From assembly GCA_938082635.1 (NCBI GenBank), contig CALLLI010000134.1, forward strand, positions 1-56,761: a stretch of DNA of 56,761 bases, in the 5' to 3' direction. Positions 18,363 to 27,139 of the stretch are shown piece after piece (position 1 is the first letter of the stretch; every line of letters starts with the position of its first letter). A program made the translations under genes and the position numbers. The notes beneath the pieces are model-generated. The model did no database searches. It had not been told where the DNA came from and saw only the letters and a list, made by a program, of their open reading frames with translations. The DNA is from an uncultured Verrucomicrobiales bacterium. GTDB taxonomy: Bacteria > Verrucomicrobiota > Verrucomicrobiia > Verrucomicrobiales > DEV007.

Positions 18363-19787
18363 TTAAGAAGTCTTGGGTGCCGCATCGAGATCGAGCGGAT
18401 CGCCGTTCTCTTTCTGCAGTTTCTTGAGTGTCAACTCCATGTCGAGGAGGCGCCATTTCTGCGAGGGATCGTCGGCGAGATTGTGAGACTCGGTAGGATC
18501 ATCACGCAGGTTGAAGAGGAGCTTCTTCCCGATTTTCGGATAGTAGATGTACTTGTAGTCATTTGCCGTGACCATGCGCTGCAACATCGTGTAGCCGCCG
18601 TAGATAGCGTCACGTCCTTGATCGGCATCGCCGTGCCACATCGGCAAGAGGCTTTGGAACTGCACGCGCTCGGGAATGGCGACATCGGCGAGTTCGAGGG
18701 TGGTGGGCATGACGTCTTGCAGGTAAATGGCTGCTGAAGTCCGGCTGTTTGCTTCAATGCCAGGACCGACAGCGACGAAGGGGACGCGGACGCTGTGATC
18801 GAACATGTTCTGTTTGCCTAATAGGCTGTGATGGCCGCAACCAAGCCCATGATCGGCGGTGAAGACAATGTAGGTAGAGTCTTCTTTGCCGGATGCTTTG
18901 AGGCCGTCGAGGATTCGTGCGACTTGGTCATCGAGGTGGGTGATGATGGCGTAGTACTCGGCGCGGTTCACTTTCACGGAGCGCTTGGTGCGTGGAAAGG
19001 GCGCGAGTTTCTCGTCACGGAGCTTGGCGCTGCAGCCGATGTCATCTTTGTAAGGGTACTCGGAGTAGAAGGGCTGAGGGAGCTTGATCTTCTCGGGCGG
19101 GTAGCGATCGACGTAGGATTTGGGCGCTTGGCGAGGGTCATGTGGCGCGTTGAAGGCAATGTACATGAAGAACGGGTTCTCACTTTCCTTGGCCATATTG
19201 AGGTAGGCTAGGCAGTCATCGGCGACCACTTCGCTCCAGTGTTTGCCGCCTTTCCAGAAGCCGCCGAACTTTGGATCGGAGGGGTCCCAAGGATCCGGCT
19301 GGCCATCAATGGGCCGGTTGTAGCCTTCAGGCGTTTGATTGGGCATGCCTCCACGAATGTGACGAGCTACTTTGAAGGCTTTGTCAGCGTCTGCTTGAAT
19401 GTGCCATTTCCCTGTGAAGTAGGTGTCGTAGCCAGCTGAAGCCAGAAGCTGGGGCCAGAGTTGTTCTTTCTTCTGCAATTTCGAGCGGATTTCCTTCTCT
19501 TGCTTCTGGACATGCCAGAGATACTGTCCGGTGACTAACATCGACCGACTGGCCACGCAGACTGCACCGTGGTAGCCGCCCATATTATAGGTGTGGGTGA
19601 AGAGCTTGCCGCGAGCGGCGAGGGCATCGAGGTGGGGTGTGGCGACTTCCTCATTGCCATGGAAACCCATCGCATCGTAGGCGAGGTCGTCCGCGAAGAT
19701 GAAGAGGAAGTTCGGTTTCTCGGCTGCGATCGCTGGCATGAGCGCAAGGCCCAGAATGAATGTAATCTTGGGAAAGAGATTTCTCAT
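18363..19787 (-). CDS. Secreted formylglycine-dependent sulfatase (CxAxR type)
   Basis: A 474-residue sulfatase when started at Met 19787, which places a normal signal peptide (KITFILGLALMPAIAA) at the N-terminus; an upstream Met at 19841 would add 18 unlikely residues. Metal site FADDLAYDAMG (Asp33, Asp34), formylglycine motif C77-V-A-S-R in the CxAxR form, GKWHIQAD, and the second metal site TADHGLGCGHHSLLGK. The family includes choline-sulfatase- and iduronate-sulfatase-like enzymes acting on sulfated glycans. It is the first gene of the two-sulfatase unit and is divergent, over less than 50 bases, from the ELWxxDGT-repeat protein gene. That spacing suggests shared control. Confidence 0.93.
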   Translation of the reverse strand: MRNLFPKITFILGLALMPAIAAEKPNFLFIFADDLAYDAMGFHGNEEVATPHLDALAARGKLFTHTYNMGGYHGAVCVASRSMLVTGQYLWHVQKQEKEIRSKLQKKEQLWPQLLASAGYDTYFTGKWHIQADADKAFKVARHIRGGMPNQTPEGYNRPIDGQPDPWDPSDPKFGGFWKGGKHWSEVVADDCLAYLNMAKESENPFFMYIAFNAPHDPRQAPKSYVDRYPPEKIKLPQPFYSEYPYKDDIGCSAKLRDEKLAPFPRTKRSVKVNRAEYYAIITHLDDQVARILDGLKASGKEDSTYIVFTADHGLGCGHHSLLGKQNMFDHSVRVPFVAVGPGIEANSRTSAAIYLQDVMPTTLELADVAIPERVQFQSLLPMWHGDADQGRDAIYGGYTMLQRMVTANDYKYIYYPKIGKKLLFNLRDDPTESHNLADDPSQKWRLLDMELTLKKLQKENGDPLDLDAAPKTS

Positions 19788-19833
19788 GGATAGCGTTAAA
19801 CGTCTCATGCTTGGTTCTGAAACCTCAAGAGAA

Positions 19834-22668
19834 ATGGACAATCACTTGGCCCATCGTAGAGTTTCTTTCAGCTTTATGAATGGTCTTGCTTCTAGTCCCC
19901 CGCTCGGTTTCCTCCTCGTCTTTGCCGCCCTTCCCGTTTGGTCGGAAATTCAGACGGTGGTGTTGGATGAGGTGAGCGTGCCGACTCGGGGGGTGATTGA
20001 AGGCGGCTTCACGGCCCACGAAAACGGCTATGCCTTCGGGAGCATCGAGGAAGACTTCGGCGGACTATGGCTGACAGACGGAACGACTTTGGGCACGAGG
20101 CAGATCCTCGATGACGAAGTTGCCGGGCCGAAGATCTCGGCATCGCCCTACCTCTTCTATTGGGTTGAGGAAGATCTCTTTCGAACGGATGGCACCCCTG
20201 GGCAGCGAACGCTCATTCAGGAAGCCTTTGGTGATCCGCCGAGCTATGATGATTTCCTCATCGGCTCGCGCGGAAGTAAGGCTTATTGGCTCAAGCGTGT
20301 TGGGAGTAATTGGGAACTCTGGCAGAGTCACGGGAAAGAGAACGATGCCAGTGTCTTCGCGATGCTGACACGCGGAGGAGCGCCTGTCTTTGCCGGACTG
20401 ATGGCATCGAGTGAAGATTGGTTAGTCTTCTTCGGTCCTGATTCCGAATCGCGTACGACGGGCCTTTGGGCAGTAGATCAGTTAGGGAATCTGCAACTGT
20501 TAGATACGGGTGTGCTCACGAGTGAGCGGCCTTTTTTTAGTGCGGGCCATGCTTATTACACGAAACGTGACGATGGGCAGATACGTTTGTTCCGTTCGGA
20601 TGGAACAATGGAGAACACGGGACGGGTGTTGAGTGCGGGCGAGGTCGACTACAAGAATCCTGCTCATTTCCTTGTGGCTGGCGACATGGTGTACTTCCAG
20701 GCCAATGACGCTCCTCACGGCACGGAGCTCTGGAGTGTGGGCGCTGACGGCTTGGCTAAACTTCAGGCCGATGTGCTCGCTGGTAGAAACAGCAGTTCTC
20801 CAGAGCCCCTAGCAGTTTTTCAGGAATCCGTTTGGGCCATGGCACGCAATGGCGGCGGGATTCGACTCTGGCAGATTCCTCTGAACGACTCGGAGGCGCC
20901 TTCACGCGTGGACGGTCTCGATGATGAGATTGACACGCATTACGTTCGCGAAGCACACGCCGCAGGCGACTATCTCTTTCTCGTGTCCAGCCCGGCGCAG
21001 AATTCGGCTGAGCGCTGGCTCACGCGAACGGATGGCACGCCAAAAGAAACGGAAGTCCTCGAAGAGCTGTGGTTGACGGAGGAGGACGCCGTTGATGCTG
21101 GTTGGCCGTATTTGTATCCGCTCCCGGAGACGGTGGTGTTTCCTAGTTTCAACGTGACCACAGGAACGGAACCTTATACGTGGAACGCGGACGATGATGA
21201 ACCGGTCTTGGTCAAAGATGCCCACAGCACACCTATCTCGGGTGCTCGTGCGGCTCTCTTGCAGGGAACTCCAGGTTCGGACGATATCCAGTACTTCACG
21301 ATCACGGCCGAGGATGAAACTGAACTTCGGCGTTTGGGCTCTAGCGGATCTATCCAGGTCTTGCGGAATAAGGACGCGATCGACTTTGGTTATAGCCTTA
21401 CGGCAAACTTCACCACGGGCACCACGTTCTTTGTGGACCGGCAAGGGCTTTGGTCGGTGCTTCCAAACGCGTCCTCTCCAGCGCTGATCTTTGCCAACAA
21501 CACGGCTCGCCCCGAGATTAGCGCGCGACACATGCCTTTCACGACGACGGACGTGGGCATCTTGTTCCAAGCCTCCAACACGAACGGCGTTTCCTTTGAT
21601 ATCTACCACAGCGACGGCATTCTCGGAGGGAATACGGTTCTCTTTGGCCGGTTTCAGGAATACTTTGGCGTGCCGGTCAATTATGATGGGCTCACGTATT
21701 ATGTTGTGAGTCAGAGTTCGTTCAGCTTCCAGCCGCGAACAACGAACGGGCTGAGCGTAGACCGCTTTGCTACCTTTCCTGGCCGCGTGGCGTTGTTAGG
21801 AAAGACAGATTCGCATCTCTACTTTACTGACAATACGACGATCTGGGCTTATAGCGACGGGGTGCAGATCGATAGGTCGGGGGCTCCTGCTTCGGTCTCC
21901 CCCCTCGTGGTGCCTCCTGTGGCAGACGACAAGGATCGCCTTTATTACATTGGCCGTGATAATCGTGACGATGAATTGTGGGTGACCGATGGCACGGAGG
22001 ATGGCGCGGAGCGTCTCACTGATCTTCAGGAATTGGACGAAACGGGAGGCATCATCCAGCTAACCACGATTGATGATGTTCTCTTCTTTGTAGCGAAAGA
22101 GGAAGCGACCGGCTTTGAGCTATGGATGAGCGAAGGCACCGAAGACGAGACGGTGCGCCTAACGGATCTTATTGCAGGGGAGGAAGATTCCCTCGCGGAC
22201 AACGCTGATATTCCGATGATGGGGGCACTGGCCACCTACGTTTACTTTGCTGCTGATGATGGTGTCCATGGGATGGAGCTCTGGCGGGTGCACAAGTCTG
22301 GCGCGCCTATCGAGCTGGTAGAGGATCTCGTGCCGGGTGCAGGTAGTTCAAAGCCTCACAATTTCACAGTGATCAATGGTCGTCTCTTCTTTCAAGCGAC
22401 CGACCCCTCCAGACCGCTGACGGTCCTGCGTGAGATCGTGGATTCTCCTAGGGCTGGCGTGGCCGATGCGCAAATTCGGATGCAGGTGGTGGGTGCCACC
22501 GTGGAGTTGCGCTTTGGCAGTGATGTGAGTGGGCCCTACTTCCTGATCGAGAGTGATGATTTGGTGATTTGGACCGCTATCGAGAGCTACCCCGGTGCCG
22601 GACAGCAGGTTCTACAACGCGCTCCTTCTCAAGCGGCTGGTCGTTATTACCGGCTCCAGCGAAATTAG
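19834..22668 (+). CDS. Secreted ELWxxDGT-repeat protein
   Basis: About 944 residues, extracellular. It carries many copies of the ELWxxDGT repeat (examples LWLTDGTTLGT, DLFRTDGTPG, ELWSVGADG, ELWVTDGTEDGAERLTDL, ELWMSEGTEDETVRLTDL, ELWRVHKSG), which form a beta-propeller-like series. The C-terminus is the short module YFLIESDDLVIW...GRYYRLQ seen in other secreted proteins here. The start at 19834 supplies basic residues (HRR) before the hydrophobic signal segment GFLLVFAALPVWS; the later Met at 19876 would give an uncharged n-region. The protein probably binds at the cell surface or on the glycan substrate of the neighbouring sulfatases; this is inferred from context only. Confidence 0.85.
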   Translation: MDNHLAHRRVSFSFMNGLASSPPLGFLLVFAALPVWSEIQTVVLDEVSVPTRGVIEGGFTAHENGYAFGSIEEDFGGLWLTDGTTLGTRQILDDEVAGPKISASPYLFYWVEEDLFRTDGTPGQRTLIQEAFGDPPSYDDFLIGSRGSKAYWLKRVGSNWELWQSHGKENDASVFAMLTRGGAPVFAGLMASSEDWLVFFGPDSESRTTGLWAVDQLGNLQLLDTGVLTSERPFFSAGHAYYTKRDDGQIRLFRSDGTMENTGRVLSAGEVDYKNPAHFLVAGDMVYFQANDAPHGTELWSVGADGLAKLQADVLAGRNSSSPEPLAVFQESVWAMARNGGGIRLWQIPLNDSEAPSRVDGLDDEIDTHYVREAHAAGDYLFLVSSPAQNSAERWLTRTDGTPKETEVLEELWLTEEDAVDAGWPYLYPLPETVVFPSFNVTTGTEPYTWNADDDEPVLVKDAHSTPISGARAALLQGTPGSDDIQYFTITAEDETELRRLGSSGSIQVLRNKDAIDFGYSLTANFTTGTTFFVDRQGLWSVLPNASSPALIFANNTARPEISARHMPFTTTDVGILFQASNTNGVSFDIYHSDGILGGNTVLFGRFQEYFGVPVNYDGLTYYVVSQSSFSFQPRTTNGLSVDRFATFPGRVALLGKTDSHLYFTDNTTIWAYSDGVQIDRSGAPASVSPLVVPPVADDKDRLYYIGRDNRDDELWVTDGTEDGAERLTDLQELDETGGIIQLTTIDDVLFFVAKEEATGFELWMSEGTEDETVRLTDLIAGEEDSLADNADIPMMGALATYVYFAADDGVHGMELWRVHKSGAPIELVEDLVPGAGSSKPHNFTVINGRLFFQATDPSRPLTVLREIVDSPRAGVADAQIRMQVVGATVELRFGSDVSGPYFLIESDDLVIWTAIESYPGAGQQVLQRAPSQAAGRYYRLQRN

Positions 22669-22713
22669 AGCGTTCGCGCTTGAGATCCTTTCTGTGGCTA
22701 GGTAAGAAGCCTC

Positions 22714-24501
22714 ATGAGGAGTCTTCTGCTATTGCTTGGTTGTCTGGTTCTTTCCTCCACGTCTGGCGTGGCCGAGCTGCGGGTGTCTAACATCTTTGGC
22801 GACCACATGGTCCTCCAGCGAGATGAGCCGATTCGCGTTTGGGGTTGGGCTGAAGCGGGAGCTTCTGTGAGAGTGGCCTTTGCCACGCGAGATCTCACCG
22901 TGAAAGCTGACGGAGATGGTGCCTGGTCTGTCGAGCTGGAGGCACTGCCAGCGAGTAGTCAGCCCCATCATCTGGCTGTGACTTCAGACGGGGAAAGTGT
23001 GAGTTGTGACGGTATCCTTATTGGAGATATCTGGGTGCTGGGAGGACAGAGTAACATGGAAGACGTCCTGGAAGATGTCTATCATGGGGACACCGAGGTG
23101 GCTGCGGCAAATTACTCTCAGATACGTCTCATGACGATTCCCCAAGCCGCAGCACAGGAGGTATTGACTGACATTGAGCGATTGAATGAGTTCAATGCCT
23201 GGACGAATCGCTACGAGCAGAAAGGCAGTTGGGCTGTGTGTAGCCCGAGAGCGGTGCGTCGCTTCTCGGCCATTGGCTACATCTTTGGCCGGCGTCTGCA
23301 TCAAGTGTCTGGTGTTCCCATCGGCTTGATTGATGCCTCGTGGGGCGGCACCACAGCGGAGGCATGGACGTCGAGGGAAACGCTAGGAACGATGGCGGAC
23401 GCAAAGCCGTTGCTAGATGAATGGAAATTTAAAGTGGAGGCCTACGACGCCGAGGCCAGCTTGCAACGGCGGATTGCGAATTGGGAGCGGGACACGGAAC
23501 GCCGGAAGAAAGAGGGCAAGACGCCGAATCCTAAGCCGACCGAGCCTGATCAAGACCCTGCCACGAATCGCAATCATCCGGGAGGTTCGTTCAACGGCAT
23601 GATCGCTCCCTACGCGTCATTGAACATTCGAGGGGCCATCTTCAATCAGGGCTTTAATAATGCGTTAGGCGATGCTCGGCCTCAGCTTTATGCCAAGGTC
23701 TTTCAGGCCATGATCGAGGATTGGCGCGAGGCGTTCCGCAATGAGGCGCTGCCGTTTGGCATTGTTGCCCTGACGGCAGGAGGCGAGCCTCAGACGCTGG
23801 CAAATTTCGAAGAACGTCAGGTCGATGCGGGGCCATTTATTCGCGAAGCTCAGGCCAAGGCGTGGCAGGCTCTAGAACACGTCGGCTTTGCGCCCGCGTA
23901 TGATCAGCAAGTTCCTTGGTACCATCCGCATAAGAAATTCGAACTTGGCGAACGGATTGCTCGGTGGGCATTGTTCACTTGTTATGGACAGGATCAGTTA
24001 GGCTGGCAGCCGGCAGCATTTAGCGATTGGGAGATCCAAGATGATCACATGATCCTCAGCTTTGATCGTCAGGTCCGTGTTCATGATGGACGGCCATTCT
24101 CTGGGTTTGCCATTGCTGGTGAGGACCAACACTTCTATCCGGCTAAAGGTGAGTTCGTCGCGGTGGGGAAGCAAGACAACGGTCGAGAAAAGCTCGATGA
24201 ATCCAAGCTGAAAGTCTGGCATCCCTTGGTCAAAGAACCGAAGGCGGTGCGCTATGCCTGGGCTCGGAACCCTGTGGCCAACGTCGTCAATAGTCGCCAT
24301 CACGAGCGGACGATCCCGATCGTGTCCTTCCGTACAGATTCCTGGGATTGGCCTGACGCCCCGTTTGGTGATCGAGGTTCTGAGGCCGTGCAGGCGCATC
24401 GTCAGAAGATCAACGCGATGCGGCAGCAAGCACGAGAATGGGCCAAAGAGCGTCCCCTTGCTGAAGCCAAGGCGTTGCTGGAGTCTGCGAAGGCTGAGTA
24501 G
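22714..24501 (+). CDS. Sialate O-acetylesterase (SASA family)
   Basis: A 595-residue secreted esterase. Signal peptide MRSLLLLLGCLVLSSTSGVA, then the typical opening SNIFGDHMVLQRDEPIRVWGWA, the catalytic block GGQSNMED near residue 110 (Ser of GQSNM), IGLIDASWGGTTAEAW, and a later FNGMIAPYASLNIRGAIFNQG. These are the landmarks of the SASA/carbohydrate esterase group, which removes O-acetyl groups from sialic acids or plant and algal polysaccharides. Residues about 255-285 form a charged, Lys/Pro-rich insertion (ERRKKEGKTPNPKPTEPD). It follows the ELWxxDGT protein by 45 bases on the same strand, next to the sulfatases, so a shared role in degrading a decorated glycan is likely. Its 3' end abuts an IS remnant, but the gene looks intact. 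Confidence 0.92.
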   Translation: MRSLLLLLGCLVLSSTSGVAELRVSNIFGDHMVLQRDEPIRVWGWAEAGASVRVAFATRDLTVKADGDGAWSVELEALPASSQPHHLAVTSDGESVSCDGILIGDIWVLGGQSNMEDVLEDVYHGDTEVAAANYSQIRLMTIPQAAAQEVLTDIERLNEFNAWTNRYEQKGSWAVCSPRAVRRFSAIGYIFGRRLHQVSGVPIGLIDASWGGTTAEAWTSRETLGTMADAKPLLDEWKFKVEAYDAEASLQRRIANWERDTERRKKEGKTPNPKPTEPDQDPATNRNHPGGSFNGMIAPYASLNIRGAIFNQGFNNALGDARPQLYAKVFQAMIEDWREAFRNEALPFGIVALTAGGEPQTLANFEERQVDAGPFIREAQAKAWQALEHVGFAPAYDQQVPWYHPHKKFELGERIARWALFTCYGQDQLGWQPAAFSDWEIQDDHMILSFDRQVRVHDGRPFSGFAIAGEDQHFYPAKGEFVAVGKQDNGREKLDESKLKVWHPLVKEPKAVRYAWARNPVANVVNSRHHERTIPIVSFRTDSWDWPDAPFGDRGSEAVQAHRQKINAMRQQAREWAKERPLAEAKALLESAKAE

Positions 24502-24508
24502 TATAAAC

Positions 24509-24533
24509 TGGAGTTCCCCCAAGAAGGTGGACA
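24509..24533 (+). repeat. Probable terminal inverted repeat of the IS3-like remnant
   Basis: The 25-base stretch starts TGGAGTTCCCCC and ends GGTGGACA, matching the common IS3-family end pattern (TG...CCCC..AA..TGGACA). It lies just beyond the transposase 3' end, as expected for the right end of such an element. The partner repeat is missing. Confidence 0.5.
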
Positions 24534-24554
24534 TGGACCGGATGTGTTGCTCTG

Positions 24555-25008
24555 TTAGTTTAGGTGTGTTTTCTGAGTTTGGAAGTGTTGATTGAGGAAA
24601 GTTTCGGGCGAGACGTTTCTCAGTGAGCTATGACGCCGTTTGTTGTTATAGAAGACTTCTAGATAGTCGAAGATGGTTCTCCGAGCTTCGGCTTTGGTAT
24701 CGAAGCAACAGTCTTCAGGGAAGCTCTCCCGTTTGAGGCTTGCGAAGAAGCTTTCGTTGGCGGCATTGTCATCGCAGTAGCCTTTCGCGCTCATGCTTTG
24801 AGGCAGACCATAGAGAGCGATGAGCTTTCGAAACTCTTTGCTGGTGTATTGGTAGCCACGATCAGAATGAAAGAGGGGGCGACTACCTTGAGGTAGGTTT
24901 GACATGGCTTTGGCTAGAGCGCTGGTGACGAGGACGGTGTGCATGGTTTCGGCGACACTCCAACCGACGACTGCTCGGCTGTAAAGATCGATGACAACAA
25001 GGGGGCTG
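24555..25008 (-). pseudogene. IS3-family transposase OrfB, 3' fragment
   Basis: About 150 residues of an rve/DDE integrase-core domain. The first catalytic Asp lies in VVIDLYSRAVVGW, the second in FHSDRGYQYTS and the Glu in NAANESFFASLK, followed by the C-terminal YNNKRRHSSL and SPETF. The three catalytic acids are present, but the N-terminal part of OrfB (HTH region and the usual TYI..DEGWLYLA lead-in) and all of orfA are gone: upstream of SPLVVIDLYSR the reading turns into unrelated sequence and soon meets a stop. The fragment cannot be functional. Confidence 0.85.
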
Positions 25009-25129
25009 CGGCAAAGATGTGGGCAGAGAGAAGAGTTGCGGCCTAGCGGTTAACTGTTTTTGGAAAAATGCCGGAACAAGGCGCAGATTTCTAAAAAGAC
25101 CGGGGCGGCTGCTAACATAACGGCGATCA

Positions 25130-25872
25130 ATCGCCGAATCTAAGGCTGTTTTTTCTCAGGCATTATCTAACACCTTGGGCACCACTGAACCCAGTGGAAG
25201 AGTTGTGCGTGCGCGCCCGGCAACTCGGAGTGACGACGCTCGTTGATGCCGTCCAGAGCGTGGGGCACATGCCTCTTGATGTGCAACAGATTGGCTGCGA
25301 TTTTCTGGTCTTCTCCGGCCACAAGCTTTGCGGCCCGACGGGCATTGGCGTCCTCTGCGGCCGGAGCGAGCGTTCTGAACGCGATGCCGCCGTACCAGGG
25401 AGGCGGCGACATGATCCTGAGCGTCGATTTTTACCAAACCTCCTATAAGGAGGCCCCGCACAAATTCGAGGCCGGCACGCCCGACATTTCCGGCCCTATC
25501 GCTATGCACGCGGCAATGGACTATCTTGATGGCATTGGCCTGGAGCCCATCTGGCAGCACGACCGGGAACTAGCAAGCTACGCTTACGAACGGCTTTCAG
25601 AATTGAAAAGAGTGCGGCTCTTTGGGCCAAAAACCGGGCGGGCTGGCGTGGTGAGTTTCCTCCTTGATGGTGTGCATGCGCACGATGTCGTGACCGAGGC
25701 CGACCAGTGGGGCGTGGCCCTGCGCGGGGGCCATCATTGCACCCAGCCGCTCATGCGAAAACTCGGTGTCGAGTCCACTGCGCGTGCCAGTCTTTACTTC
25801 TACAACACTGAAGCCGAAGTGGATCGCTTATTTGAGGTGATGGTCGAGACTCAACAGTTCTTTAACGGATGA
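25130..25872 (+). pseudogene. Cysteine desulfurase (SufS-like) gene, truncated and frameshifted
   Basis: C-terminal half of a class V, SufS-type cysteine desulfurase. Readable segments in order: SNTLGTT (about 25160-25180), then one extra base near 25186 shifts to NPVEELCVRARQLGVTTLVDAVQS, DFLVFSGHKLCGPTGIGVL (with the PLP lysine), a second frame change near 25360-25378, then LNAMPPYQGGGDMI, PHKFEAGTPDISGPI and RGGHHCTQPLM (with the active-site cysteine). The N-terminal half is missing; its place is taken by the IS remnant. No other suf or isc gene is nearby, so this is a stranded remnant, possibly carried in from another locus or strain. Confidence 0.88.
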
Positions 25873-26374
25873 ATCAGAAGCCTCTGGCCGCGTAGCCGTG
25901 ACGCTAGCCTCCGCATTCCTTGCGACCTTCGGGATACGCGATGCCAGCTCCCCAGTGTTGATCGTAGATAATTTCGAGGCCGAGCCGCTACAGACGGTGG
26001 CAGTCTCTCTGGCGAACGCATAGGCGGGACGACTGGCTTCAGCACCGCAGAAATGTTTGATGTACTGCCGCGCATTAGGGTTTGTGATTCGGAAAGAACT
26101 GGAAGTTGAGGCTCATCAAGCTGGTGTGACCTGTAAGTAATGTGATAGCCCTATCTTTATCACATTAAATACAGGTCGCACCCACGTGTTCGTGCTCTGT
26201 ATGCTTAGTTCTTATCTTGGCATTAAGGCAAAGGAGTATGCGTTTCCGCAGAGTGAGGAGAGCGAGTTCGTCAAGGCTATCTGGTTGTTGCCTGACTCAG
26301 AGCCTGAAGTGTCCTGACGTCACAGGAATTGGTGATCGACGTATGTTCGGGCGTGTTTCGTTGATCCCGATGAG
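25873..26374. other. Gene-poor stretch (502 bases) containing an inverted repeat
   Basis: I recognise no gene here. It holds the inverted repeat at 26123-26182. A 38-codon open frame at 26200-26316 (starting MLSSYLGIK, ending EPEVS) has no recognised relative. A short minus-strand stretch near 25925-25985 reads EIIYDQHWGAG and then stops, possibly a scrap of a decayed protein gene. Together with the adjoining IS and sufS remnants it looks like a rearrangement scar. Confidence 0.55.
26123..26182. repeat. Near-perfect 25-bp inverted repeat with short loop
   Basis: Left arm 26123-26147 and right arm 26158-26182 are complementary at 22 of 25 positions around a 10-base loop (GCCCTATCTT). The inner arm pattern is TAATGTGATA ... 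TATCACATTA and the outer is GACCTGTA ... TACAGGTC. The stem is AT-rich near the loop and has no T-run, so it is not a typical terminator. It could be a MITE- or REP-like palindrome, or the end of a lost mobile element. No second copy was noticed in the window. Confidence 0.75.
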
Positions 26375-27139
26375 CTACTCCGGTGTCACGTAGGCGGCGG
26401 TGATGCCGCCGTCGACGGTGAATTCCGTGCCGGTGACAAAGCTAGACTCATCGCTGGCGAGGTAGAGCGCTGCTTGGGCCATTTCGCGAGCTTCCCCGAA
26501 GCGGCCCATGGGCACGTGGACGAGGCGGCGCTGTTTCTTCTCTTCGGTATCGAGGAACTTCATGAGAAGTTCGGTGCGCAGTGGGCCTGGGCAGAGCGCA
26601 TTGACGCGGATGCCCTCCCGGGCGTGGATCACGGCGAGCTCTCGGCTCATGGCGAGGACGCCACCTTTGGACGCGGTGTAGGCAAGTTGGGGCGTGGCTG
26701 CGCCTAGCAGAGCGACAAACGACGCGGTGTTGATGATCGAGCCGCCGCCGGCGCGTTTGAGGGCGGGGATGCCGTGTTTACAGCCTAGGAAGACGCCCTT
26801 GAGATTGATATTCATGGTCAGGTCCCAAACGGATTCATCGGTGCTTTCGGAATCGCCGTCATCGCTGTGCATGATGCCGGCGTTATTGAACAAGATGTCC
26901 AATTTGCCAAAGGTGCTTTCGGCATGGGCGATCATCGCTTGGCAATCGGCGTCTTTGGAAACATCGGCATGAATGTAGGTGGCGGTGTCTCCAAGAGTGT
27001 TGGCAACGGCTTCACCATCGGTGTCGTTGACGTCTGTTAGAACGACGGAGGCTCCTTCTTTGACGAAGAGTTCTGCGGTTTCTTTGCCAATGCCGCTGGC
27101 GGCTCCAGTGACGAGGGCGACTTTGTTTGCGAGTCTCAT
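26375..27139 (-). CDS. Short-chain dehydrogenase/reductase (SDR), last gene of phosphonate cluster
   Basis: A 254-residue classical SDR. NAD(P)-binding TGAASGIG at residues 11-18, NNAGI at about 86-90, catalytic Ser140 and the Y154-T-A-S-K158 motif, with the common SDR C-terminal SSFVTGTEFTVDGG. Asp36 after the second strand (VVLTDVND) suggests NAD preference. I start at 27139 because its ATG overlaps the stop of the upstream gene (ATGA) and the SDR fold begins there. The substrate is unknown; position in the cluster suggests oxidation of a hydroxyl on a phosphonate or on an aldehyde/alcohol intermediate, but this is inference. The next 3' sequence is the gene-poor scar, so this is the distal end of the unit. 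Confidence 0.88.
   Translation of the reverse strand: MRLANKVALVTGAASGIGKETAELFVKEGASVVLTDVNDTDGEAVANTLGDTATYIHADVSKDADCQAMIAHAESTFGKLDILFNNAGIMHSDDGDSESTDESVWDLTMNINLKGVFLGCKHGIPALKRAGGGSIINTASFVALLGAATPQLAYTASKGGVLAMSRELAVIHAREGIRVNALCPGPLRTELLMKFLDTEEKKQRRLVHVPMGRFGEAREMAQAALYLASDESSFVTGTEFTVDGGITAAYVTPE

Larger units (their letters stand above)
24509..25010 (-). mobile_element. IS3-family insertion sequence remnant
   Basis: A truncated IS3-type element: one terminus plus the 3' part of its OrfB transposase. The terminus, only eight bases past the esterase stop codon, resembles an IS3 inverted repeat (TGGAGTTCCCCC then AAGAAGGTGGACA). I could not find a matching second end or any orfA, so the left part of the element has been lost near 25005, where transposase similarity stops abruptly. 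Confidence 0.75.

Noticed and set aside
20902..21609. Long minus-strand open frame (235 codons) inside the ELWxxDGT gene
   Set aside because: It is antisense to a clearly coding frame, its translation is Arg-rich without any family pattern, and similar shadows occur opposite most GC-rich genes here.
26200..26316. 38-codon open frame after the inverted repeat
   Set aside because: No recognised relative, no ribosome site and it lies in decayed sequence; it cannot be supported as a gene.
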